NCBI RefSeq assembly: GCF_001039355.2
Contig: NW_019775385.1
Coordinates: 262,087-326,086, forward strand
Source of the DNA: Lingula anatina
Taxonomy: Eukaryota > Brachiopoda > Lingulata > Lingulida > Lingulidae
Length of the DNA stretch: 64,000 nt
Direction: 5' to 3'
Shown here piece after piece: positions 24,600 through 36,271 of this stretch. The position numbers were made by a program, and so were the translations under genes. Under the pieces are notes generated by a model, which did no database searches, had not been told where the DNA came from, and saw only the letters and a list, made by a program, of their open reading frames with translations. Every line of letters begins with the position of its first letter. Positions within the stretch are counted from its first letter, which is position 1.

Positions 24600-26269
24600 T
24601 GAAATCGTCATGGCTTTTGATCGGTGATGTACCTGGCTGGACTTTGAGGTGAAGCTGAAACGCGTGGGTTGTTCAGAATCATTTATTAAAAGACCTGGGA
24701 CTTATACAGGCTGCTTAGCACCCCTTGTTAGAGTGACCCTTACTAATAACGTTTGTTCAATTATACCAAAAGAAAGTACAAGAATAAACATGGGACATTA
24801 TGTATCTAAAGTAGTTACAATATATCGATTATTTAATTATTTGTTGGAGCGAGATCATTGAAAGTGAGACCACGTAGATTGTAACAAAAAGCGATTCTAT
24901 TTTGCCCACCATGAAAGGCCTTTACATATATTTCAGTATAATTTAAATTGAAAATTGAAACAAGTATTCGTAGTCAAAACCCAATTAAATCAACTAAAAC
25001 TTTTACTCTATATATGTTCACAAAAAAGGGTAGTTAAGTGCCACAATTTGAGATACCAGTTATAAAAACTAGAAAAAATCGTTTTTTCCCTGAAACATGC
25101 ATTCTTTTTACACGCGTTCTTTTTTCACACGATATAACATACGCCTAATGGAAAACTCGTGCTCTTAAGTTTTATGCTATAAGTATATTTATTCTATTTA
25201 TTTTTATGTACTGTTCTAGAAAGTACCATTTCTACAATATTTATGACGTGTTTGGGCACTACGCACTCTTTGTACATACAGAATACACATGTCAATTGGC
25301 ATCTGTTTGTATCGCACCCACTTGCTTTCACCAACTTTGGGAGAAAGGCATCTTTTTGCGGGTTTGGAATGTACCTTGAGCTTCGTTAATATCAAACCCT
25401 ATGGTCCAACATTGCATCAGCATTCCTTGACTTTAATGGAATTCTGACACCCATCAAGTAGCGCATATTAAATCATATAAACGAATTTGGTGCAGAGAGT
25501 GGCTCAGTTGTTCTGAATGAAATACACTTTCATGCTATTTTTGACGTTTATGAACTTGTCAAAATATTCGACACCCAAACTCCAAAACGTTAGGCAAGTG
25601 TCTGGATTTGAATGTAGGCATTAGCATATACAGTATAGGCAACACAAGGTTTTTAATAGAAACACTTTCCGGTATTATCTTTTGGTTTTGGTGAGAAAAA
25701 AAAAAGGTTGCTGGTTGAGGTAAATTTACAACGTAGTGGATAACGTGGTGGCCTTGAAATCGGTCTCGAAGGGAAATGATTAAGCTTATAAAAAGTAACT
25801 TCACGTATATTCCTTTGTACAGGGTCAAGGGGCATTGTTGTTATTTCTCACTGCAGTTATTTCAGTATTTTATTCATAAACTCTGCAACATTTGGAAATC
25901 AATACCTAATCATTCCTTTGTTTCCAATAAAGAGTTTGTCACATGGTGTCCTTTCAAAGCTCGTAAATTCATAATTTAAATGAACAAACAGAATATTTTA
26001 CATCAATCTTGAAATACCAGCAAATATCATCTTGGTAAAATAAAAATGCAAAATACATGTACTACATGTAGTAGCTCAACACGAACGGTAACCCAAGGAA
26101 AAAACATAATTTCCCCCCATTTACCAAATTCTATGGTTGGTTTATTGTATCACATGTAATAGTGTCAGTTTTCCGCCTACCAAAGTACAAAAGAGAAAAA
26201 GCCATTTTAACGCGTCCACTTTATCATCATCTTGGGATATCAGTCCAGCAGTCTTCATCCAGGATAACA
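24600..26269. other. Convergent intergenic DNA between the PAN receptor and the fucosyltransferase
   Basis: Holds the 3' untranslated ends of both genes. No additional exon, RNA gene or clear repeat was seen. Confidence 0.5.
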
Positions 26270-27277
26270 TCACCCCGGGATATCAGTCCACCAGGGCAGG
26301 TAGTGGTCCTCCTCCACCAGCTCCAGGTTGTACCAACCTCCGTGCCTTAACCAGCCCTTGTAGTAGATGGCATGCCCAAGAGAACGGTAGGCGCCAAACC
26401 AGCCGAAGGTGCTCCCCGCGGACAGGATAGAGTGATTACAGTGCGACAACACGGCAATGTCCTGGCACTTGGTGGCGTTATCGTCGGTGAAATAGATGTC
26501 GCCCCTGTCACTTGTCAAGTTGGCCCTGGACCAGGGTTTGTCATCGCTAGCGACCACGAACTTCACCGAGAAGTATTTTTCTCTGAATAGATTCATTGCC
26601 CGGTTAAAATAGTCCACCGTTGCCACGTTAATGAGATCTGGGTAGTCCATGAAGTCGGTGCGCCGAACGTGGATGGAGACGAAAATGTCCCCCTTCAGCG
26701 AGTCCCCGACCGTGTGTAGAAAGTCACGGGCATATGTGTCGTGAATCTTGAAAAACGTGAACTCCTTGCGAACGATATCATCCACATGTCCGAAATATTT
26801 CCAGGACTGAAGGTTACTATTTAACAGATTAACACCCTTTTCCAGATGGAATGCCTCGGGAGAAAAGCTTAGGTAATTAGGTTGGTACACTTTCCGCTTC
26901 CGGTCTGTTGGCTCATTTTCGTATCCAGCACTGATCAAGTAGCAATCCCTCGGATATAAGATCTTCGCTGCTCTCGGAGATAAACCGTTCTTTTGCGCAA
27001 TGCCTAATACGGCTGCATATTCAAACATCAGATTGGCCATCCTACCTAATTTTACGAACGTTAGAGTCTGAGATCCATTCCAATCGATACTGAATCGGTC
27101 AATTCTGTCAACCATAAAATCATTGGTAACAGTTGTATTAAACAAGTATGGATGGAATCTGCGAATGGCGTAGTTGTCATCTATAATTGATTTAAGAATA
27201 TCAAATGCGACATAGTTTATGGAGAATAAAGAAACAAGTACCGTGATTTTTAAGCACAAGCATCTCCCTGACACCAT
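26270..27277 (-). CDS. GT11-family galactoside alpha-1,2-fucosyltransferase
   Basis: An intronless frame of 335 residues, the usual length for the family. Residues about 8-26 are hydrophobic after a short basic N-terminus, as in type II Golgi enzymes. The GT11 motifs are in order: GRMANLMFEYAAVLGIA (78-94), HVRRTDF (203-209), the HxRRxD motif that contacts GDP-fucose, and LSHCNHSILSAGSTFGWFGA (277-296). The C-terminus is Trp-rich. The enzyme would move fucose from GDP-fucose to a terminal galactose in the Golgi lumen. N-glycosylation sequons occur (NTT, NGS, NAT, NHS). In HVRRTDF the usual G of HxRRGD is replaced by T, a variation also found among invertebrate members as far as I recall. Acceptor specificity cannot be read from the sequence. 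Confidence 0.92.
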   Translation of the reverse strand: MVSGRCLCLKITVLVSLFSINYVAFDILKSIIDDNYAIRRFHPYLFNTTVTNDFMVDRIDRFSIDWNGSQTLTFVKLGRMANLMFEYAAVLGIAQKNGLSPRAAKILYPRDCYLISAGYENEPTDRKRKVYQPNYLSFSPEAFHLEKGVNLLNSNLQSWKYFGHVDDIVRKEFTFFKIHDTYARDFLHTVGDSLKGDIFVSIHVRRTDFMDYPDLINVATVDYFNRAMNLFREKYFSVKFVVASDDKPWSRANLTSDRGDIYFTDDNATKCQDIAVLSHCNHSILSAGSTFGWFGAYRSLGHAIYYKGWLRHGGWYNLELVEEDHYLPWWTDIPG

Positions 27278-29492
27278 TATGAAACGTTCCCGGCAGCGGC
27301 GACTGTTTGACGTCGACCTGTTTTGAATAGTGCGCCCCCTATCGATGTGATGAATCCGCCCGGTTGCATTTGGTGAATTTGCCCATCAGCTAGATTAAAA
27401 ACAATCATCTGAACTCACAACAGCGTAAAGTCAGACTACTCTTCGCGTATGTTACATTGCCAGTTGCATAGTTAAAGCATTCTTAACTTACTCAGTGTTC
27501 TTTTCCCGGCGTTCCCGTACAAAGCTGTTAAAATTGTTTATCTTGCATGGATGCTTAATAATTGTTCAGTGCTCATTGCAACGAGCTCATAAATTCTATA
27601 TATGACATAGATCAGAGTTCAGTTTTATATTACAAAAGCTGTGTATGTGAACTGTGGGTTTTATTGCTAAAACAATGATAAAACACTCCATATGTTATCC
27701 TCTGCAGTGCCACCCGCTCCCAGCTGCAGTCTGTTTTGCTCAAGGCAGGACAGCCAGATCAAATAAACTGATGTGAACTAGATATTTGAATAAAAATTCT
27801 GCTGACGTTTTCAAACTTTGTCTTTAATAATTTTAGGTGATTGCACGTATATGATATACGATATGTTTTATACTTGAAGAACAGCAGTTTCTATCTTCGC
27901 ACAGTGTCTCCGTTGACAATAGTTTTAACTACACTAAATATCAATCTATGAGGAAAGACAGACTATGACTGAGACGTAAACAAAAGAGCACTAGCAATAG
28001 AATTATTATTAATTTTTTTACATTTTTACTGCCCCAGTATCTCTTTGAATAGGAAAACTGTCCATTTGTACTTCCTTAGGGCCCATTCCCAATGAAAGTA
28101 TCGGTCTGCGCACATCTATCCGACTCTGTTTAACAGATAATACACCTCTTGTTCATAGACTACTCGTATAATGACTAATTTTCTGTATTCTACCCAAGGC
28201 CAGGAGGACTAAATGTCTACGGCATGCTATATTTGAAATGGTGCTTTTGTGATGACCTTTTTTCATCATACTTTAGCCTTGATGAAACCATTTACTTTTA
28301 TGTGTGAATATCTACCCGAAGACAATACACAAGTTATATTGGTATTGGCCAGTTAAGGATATCTTCCGTGTTTTTCATACACATAGTTTTATTTGAACAT
28401 CTTCATATAATTATGCTGGCGAATGCTCGCTTCAGCTGCGTCCAAGCTAATTAACTTTTTTTCCGAACTGTCAACAGTGAAGATCAAAAATTACTTTAAA
28501 CTTTTTGTTATCAACGACTGATGAGGTAGTCTAATCTACAATATAGTCATTGATTTATCTGAAAAAAAAAGAAAAAAAAAAAAACGGTACACGATGTGGT
28601 CGTTGCAAGAGCGGAATAGCCCAAAGGAAGATTTATATAATAAATTTGCTATCTAATGACATTTGTATATAGTTGGTGTCTAGGCTGTCAAAATGCATTT
28701 GCTAACATACTACAGAAAATCTCTTACTTTCGTATTTCATAATTTTTGTAAGAATTTATAATCAAATTGATCGTTAAAAACAGGTGTGTATACTGTGCTG
28801 TCAAGATTCGCCAATTGTAAAACTGTTAAACAAGTCTTTAGTTGTTGAGTTTGTAAAACTAACTTGGTTACTGCTACCAAAATAAATAAGTAAAAAAAAT
28901 TATTTATGGTTTATTCATATCTTAAATCTGAAAATACAAATAAATAAATCTTAGTGAAAGGAGTTATATAAATCAGTTTGATTTCTATAAGCAGTCATTA
29001 ATCTTTTTAACCTGAGTATGTACAGTCAGATTTCCACCCTAACAGATACTGTAGTTATAGTTTTTAGGACATCTATAGTGTAAAGTGTCATATGATATAG
29101 CTTAATTTTTAAAAAAAGCATCATAAATCTTTTTATACTGAGTGTGTACAGTCAGACCACTACACTTAGAGATACACAGCGTTTAGTACATCTTTTCCCA
29201 TTTCATATGTTAAATGAGAATTACAACAACTGCAACAGTCTATGCACATCTACAGTGGTCATTAACTTGAGGATAATGCACCCTTGCACATCACGACAGT
29301 ACAATGATACGGAAATGCACTAATAATAAATAATATAATGTATCTATGTTTCAATATACACTATTACATAAGGTATATGAATTATTCCTTCTTGGTGGAA
29401 AGAGAAAACAGTGAATCATTTGCAACATATTTCAGTTTGTCCACGGTTTTTTTCTAGTACAAAGTACTGTCCGTGAAGGTAACTGACCACGG
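27278..29492. other. Intergenic DNA between the fucosyltransferase and the EGF/Ig gene
   Basis: AT-rich, with no exon found. An A-rich tract lies at about 28561-28584. A diverged direct repeat of about 80-100 bases sits at about 28990-29075 and 29116-29195; both copies contain AATCTTTTTA and TGTACAGTCAGA. Confidence 0.5.
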
Positions 29493-32400
29493 TCAGTAGA
29501 CATGACCATCGAAGGCCTGATTGGAGTGGCTGTAATGTCGGAGATTGTGGTTCTTCCGTTTCTGTTTTTTCGTATTTAGAAAGGCGGATACGATCACTGC
29601 CAGTAGCAACACGACTGCCATGTAAACACCGATTGCGACAGCGATAACCCATTGTGCTTCGTGCATTCTTGGTGGCGGCCACGCGGTTACCTCTGTATTA
29701 GGAACAGAAACGCAAAATTAAAGGGTTTGGATTGTTTTACTGTCTTTTTAGTGCGACACTAAGAGTTAAATTCAGTGATAACAAAAAGTCTCCATACCGA
29801 CGAAATCATTAAATCTAGAAATGTAAACATGGTAACCAATCTATTGCAATATAAAAATATCAATTAACGCAACTTGTTTGTTGCGATGGATATTTGTGAC
29901 CCATCAATAACAGGCATATTACGCTGGACTCGTTTAGTTTCTACAATATGTACAAATGTCGGAAGAGATTTCGTTTAGTCTCTTTAAGTACTGTTTAGAA
30001 ATGCAAAGAAAACTGCGATCCGAAAGGGAACACAATTTGCGAAGCTGATCACAATTAATGAAATGGTTTATCATTTGCCAATATTCGCCTACATTATGTG
30101 TACTTTCAAGAACTTGCACTCACTTATACATTGTGTGGTGTTCCCCGTGCTATTGCCTTCCACCGTCCCTTCCTGGCACACACAGGTAAAGCTACCATTG
30201 GTATTCATACAGTCAGTATACTCGTAGTCCTCGCAGTCATTAAGGAGCAGGTCTTGGCACTCGTTGATATCTGTTAAGGACAATACAGGAATACACTGAG
30301 AGATTACGGGTATTGGATAGGGTTTTGCGCCTCTCTTTATTCCTCTACGAAAAATCTCTGGAAGAACTTGTCCGTGGGGGAGGGGACAGGGGAGGGGGGG
30401 TTGAAGACGGCACTGAGCTGGATTTAAAAAGCATTCTTCAAATTAACATCTCGTATTTCATGTAGAAATCTATGTCGTATAAATACTTGTATATGATAAG
30501 TACCATTTCTGAGGGGACATGCATGAACATACTTTAGGCAATACAATGATATAGAATAAAGATGCATTAATCCTAGCTAAATAATTCTGATTTTTGAAAA
30601 AAAAACATTAATTTCATTTATTACAAATTTAACAGCATCTGAAAAACATGTATACAGTTAATTCTGTTAATACAACTACTTATTTTCCAAAATTTTGTTA
30701 TGATATAATTCGCATAAATAAATTAATGCTTCTCTTTGCACGTGTAAAAACTTGTGTTCTATAAAATTTCAACTATGAAGAGAACACCATTCTTGTAACA
30801 TATTGTAACTGTAGCCGTTTTCTTACCCTCACACAGTGTTCCACTCCACGTAAAGCCATCTGGGCAACTACAGACATAACTCCCCGCCGTATTGTTACAT
30901 GCTCTACCGTTGCATGCATTGAGGTTTGGGTCCTGACACTCGTCAATATCTTAAATATAAATCAAAACGTTATCATATGACGGTGCCACAGGACCCATCT
31001 TTTTTAAAACTAAATTCTAATCTTGGTATTTGCAAGTCAACGATTCAAATTCAGGTTGTAGATCTACATTTCGTAGCTCATAAGTAAGTGTGTGATTTGG
31101 AAATGTGTTCAAGGCACTCATTTACGTATAAGGAAACTATGCTGAACTCACTAATTTTCGGCGTTTGAAATGCGACATCAAAAAAGGTACATGTAAGCCT
31201 AGCTAAAATTGCTTTTACGATTCTTATTTAACACGCATTCTTCTTCTTCTTCACGTGAATATTTTTTACAATTTATTCTGATGAAACGTTTTGGAGAATG
31301 CCCCTGTACCACAGGGATTTCAAGATTCTGGGTATTTTGGTTTCGGTTTGAAAGAAGAACTATTGGAGATATATGTAGCTGTGTAACAAAATAACAAAGC
31401 TGTTCTTTTTATTTCAATTAAAAGCCCCACCCCGAAATATTATCAAAAAGTGTATGAAAACACGCTCACCAGAGCAGACTGTTCCGTTCCCGCCAAAACC
31501 CGAATTGCACGCGCAAGTGTAACCCCCTGGCACGTTGGTACAAGTTGCATCGTCTGCGCAATCGTTTGTCGCAGGGTAATCGCATTCGTCGATATCTGAA
31601 TAAAAACAACACATTTACTTTACTACATGTGTTATACAGCAATCAGTGGCAGGAAAAAATAAATAAATAAAAATGGAAGGAGATGAGATGAATGACACAC
31701 CAAGAATAATACACCTCGATTACAGTGTATCACGTATACCCATGACAACATGTGCATTTAAGAAAATAGATCTAACAAAGAAAAAAATGACATCTATAGA
31801 GCCATGCATGTTATTCTTTAAAGGAATGAACTGCCCTCTCTTAACGACTGGCAGTTGACCACAACTCAAAGAAAGGACCATAGCAAATGATGTACAAGTA
31901 TCATATTATCAATAAATATTCCAAATCTTCGCGTGTATAACATAAAATATGTAGTCCTACACGTTTATTCTTATCCTTATGTTACTGAATTAAACAGTAT
32001 TTTGTGCGAAAGGAGTGCTTCACTGCTAGCTGCAATTGGTTAACTACCTGTACAAGCCAACCCATTGCCGGTAAAACCATTCTGACAAGCACAACTGTAA
32101 CTGCCTTCCGTGTTGGTGCAGGTGGCTCCATCTGCGCATGCGTTCATTGCGGCATCCAGGCATTCGTCGACATCTTTTATTGCATGGAAAGTACATGTAG
32201 GTTTTTAATAAGAGCAATATGATTTAGTATATAGTGGAGCAGAAAACAGATGGAGTCAGTAAGAGAGAGAGAGAGAGAGCAAGAGAGAGAGGGGGGAGCT
32301 GAGTGAGATATTGGGGGGTGGGCAAGGGAAGTGCCTTCAGTTATCTTAATACCTATAGAAAAAAAAAATATATATATATATATATATGAAGCGTGTGAAG

Positions 32401-35079
32401 AAGATCATATTGTAAATAGTGTTCTTTGAACAGGTTTTGTGATGCTTACCTGTACAGAGAGTACCGTCCCCGTTAAAGCCAACACGACAGGTACATGTGA
32501 AATTCCCCGGTGTGTTAGTACAGTCTGCATTGGGTGCGCAGTTGTTGAGATTAGCATCCAGGCATTCATTCGTGTCTGAAATTTATTCATTAACACACTT
32601 ACTGCAAAATGTATTCCAATCATAATACGCTAAGAATTATTCTCAAGAGATATACATGATGCTGCTTGTAGTTTAAAACGCTAAACTACCGCACTGTTCG
32701 CAGGGCCCGCTGGAAGACTGTTACAAAATTATTGTATCGACCTCTTTTTCAGTTTTGTATACTATACCAGAGGCCCCTGTGAATGGTACTTAACTACCGA
32801 CCTATACACGTGGTTCCATTTCCTGTGTATCCCGATACGCAGGCGCAGCTGAAACTTCCTTGGTTATTGGTGCACTGGGCATTGATGTCACAGTTGTGAA
32901 GCATTGAGGTTTGACATTCGTCCACATCTAAATGTTCATAGAATGTTTTAAAATTAATAAAGTGATAATGATAGAGTTTGTGTGTTTGTTTGTGTATGCT
33001 CTTTATTGTGCCAGCGCATGCGTGATTGTTTAAGATGGAATGAATGAGTCTTAAAACTTGGTTCGTTTGATACATGCACATGCGCATTTAATATTTATAA
33101 TGTATTTGATGATTCTGTTTCATCGCACTGTACTTAGTTACCTTCACAAAACGTCCCATTCCCAGTAAACCCGGGCTCACACGCACAAGTGTAACTACCG
33201 AGAGAGTTAGTACACGTGGCATTGGCGGCACAGTCGTTCTGGGTGGAAACCAGACACTCGTTTATATCTGTAAATAGTTGTAACAGTGGCAATACTTTAA
33301 TCTACAATCCATTTGTGGTCATAGAGCATGCGGGCAGGTAGTGAGTGCACTGTTTACAGAATTCTAATACAGAGTTCACTAAAACGAAAATTAATCAAAA
33401 TATGTATGTAAGCATAAAATCGATGTCCTTCAGCCAGAGTAAACTTGTGGCATCGTCACAATATATGCGCCAGTGATAATATTAATGAGATCAGAAAACC
33501 GAGTTTTAAGTGACAGGTATTTTTCAACACGTATCAAAACTTATCTAATATCTAGACAATAGTTCTTATTTAAGAAGGTTACCTGTGCAAACTGATCCGT
33601 TGCCAGAGTAACCCAAATTGCAGACGCAGCTATAGCTGCCGGGAGAATTTGTGCATGTCGCTTCCGCGGCACATGTAGTGACATTGGTGGTAGTGCATTC
33701 GTCTATATCTAACAAACGAGGACAAGGATTACCAAATTATAAATAAAGTACCAAGAATGATAGCAATTAAAAGGAGACAATAAAAAAGACAATTAAAGAA
33801 TCAAGTTAGAAGAAAAAAATAGTATAATTACGTGAAATACTTAATAAACGCAATGAAATATAAATCGATAAAAAAACATCAAAAAGTAAAACACATTTAT
33901 TCATTTTTCCACAAAAGTAATGTACCTCTATGCTCTTTACAGAGCAGAGTTTAATTTGCTAATCTGCAGCCTACCTTCGCAATAAGTGCCATTTCCAGAA
34001 TATCCCTCTACGCATGCGCAAGTGTAACTGCCGACTGTATTGGTGCACGTAGCGTTTGCTGCGCAGTCGTTTAGCGCTGTGTCACTACATTCGTCTATGT
34101 CTGTAGACAAGAAAGGGAAAACGTATGTACTAAAAAAAATGTGTTATGAAATACTTGTAGATTTTCAAACTTTCCATGACAAATTAAAGTCTTTCAAAAA
34201 GACGAAAAAGTTGCTGCATTTACCGAATAACAAGTTTTTATTATTGTCTTGGGTCTTCGAATCAATGGACATCAAATCAAAATTTTTGTGGCATATAACA
34301 GGGGCGGATCCAGAGCTATTTTCTTACAGTCTTCCAAATTATCTTTATTGATCCANTATATATATATATATATATATATAAAGCGTGTGAAGAAGATCAT
34401 ATTGTAAATAGTGTTCTTTGAACAGGTTTTGTGATGCTTACCTGTACAGAGAGTACCGTCCCCGTTAAAGCCAACACGACAGGTACATGTGAAATTCCCC
34501 GGTGTGTTAGTACAGTCTGCATTGGGTGCGCAGTTGTTGAGATTAGCATCCAGGCATTCATTCGTGTCTGAAATTTATTCATTAACACACTTACTGCAAA
34601 ATGTATTCCAATCATAATACGCTAAGAATTATTCTCAAAAGACATACATGATGCTGCTTGTAGGTTAAAACGCTAAACTACCGCACTGTTCGCAGGGCCC
34701 GCTGGAAGACTGTTACAAAAGTATTGTATCGACCTCTTTTTCAGTTTTGTATACTATACCAGAGGTCCCTGTGAATGGTACTAAACTACCGACCTATACA
34801 CGTGGTTCCATTTCCTGTGTATCCCGATACACAGGCGCAGCTGAAACTTCCTTGGTTATTGGTGCACTGGGCATTGATGTCACAGTTGTGAAGCATTGAG
34901 TTTTGACATTCGTCCACATCTAAATGTTCATAGAATGTTTTAAAATTAATACAGTGATAATAATATAGTTTGTGTGTTTGTTTGTGTATGCTCTTTATTG
35001 TGCCAACGCATTCGTGAATTTTTTAAGATGGAATGAATGAGTCTTAAAGCTTGGTTCGTTTGATACATGCACATGTGCA

Positions 35080-35111
<32 letters not shown>

Positions 35112-36127
35112 ATGTGTTTGAGGATTCTGTTTCATCGCATAACCCCATTGTTTAAGCATGATGTATAGATACACTGTACTTAGCTACCTTCACAAAACGT
35201 CCCATTCCCAGTAAACCCGGGCTCACACGCACAAGTGTAACTACCGAGGGAGTTAGTGCACGTGGCATTGGCGGCACAGTCGTTCTGGGAGGAAACTAGA
35301 CACTCGTTTATATCTGTAAATATTTGTAATAGTGGCAATACTTTAATCTACAATCCATTTGTGGTCATAGCGCATGCGGGCAGGTAGTGAGTGCACTGTT
35401 TACAGAATTCTAATACAGAGTTCACTAAAACGAAAATTAATCAAAATATGTATGTAAAGCCCCCTTTACACTGGACGGCGTTCTTTCTGCGTCCAGCAGT
35501 ACGGCCCCATTTAAGAGTTAAAAAATTATAATGCTTTACGTGCCGACAACTGGCCGATCATTGAGCATTCATTCTGATACAAAACCAATGCTCCTGCCTC
35601 CTTATTAAGACCAAAGCGATGCCAAATTTCATGGTCGCAGAAAGGACGCAGAAAGGACGCCGTCCAGTGTAAAGCAGTACTAAGCATAAAATCGATGTCA
35701 TTCAGCCAGAGTAAACTTGTGGCATCGTCACAATATATGCGCCAGTGATAATATAAATGAAATCAGAAAACCGAGTTTTAAGTGACAGGTATGTTTTCAA
35801 CACGTATCAAAACTTATCTAATCTGTAGACATTACTTCTTATTTAAAAAGGTTACCTGTGCATACTGATCCGTTGCCAGAGTAACCCAAATTGCAGACGC
35901 AGCTATAGCTGCCCGGAGAATTTGTGCATGTCGCCTCCGCGGCACATGTAGTGACATTGGTGGTAGTGCATTCGTCTATATCTAACGAACGAGAACAGGG
36001 ATTAACAAATTATAAATATAGTACAGTACCAAGGATAATAGAAGTTAAAAGGAGACAATTAAAGGGACAATTAAAGAATCAAGTTAGCAGAAAAAATAGC
36101 ATAATTATGTAAAATACTAAATAAACG

Positions 36128-36185
<58 letters not shown>

Positions 36186-36219
36186 TAAAAAAATGAATAA
36201 ATGTGTTTTACTTTTTGAC

Positions 36220-36271
<52 letters not shown>

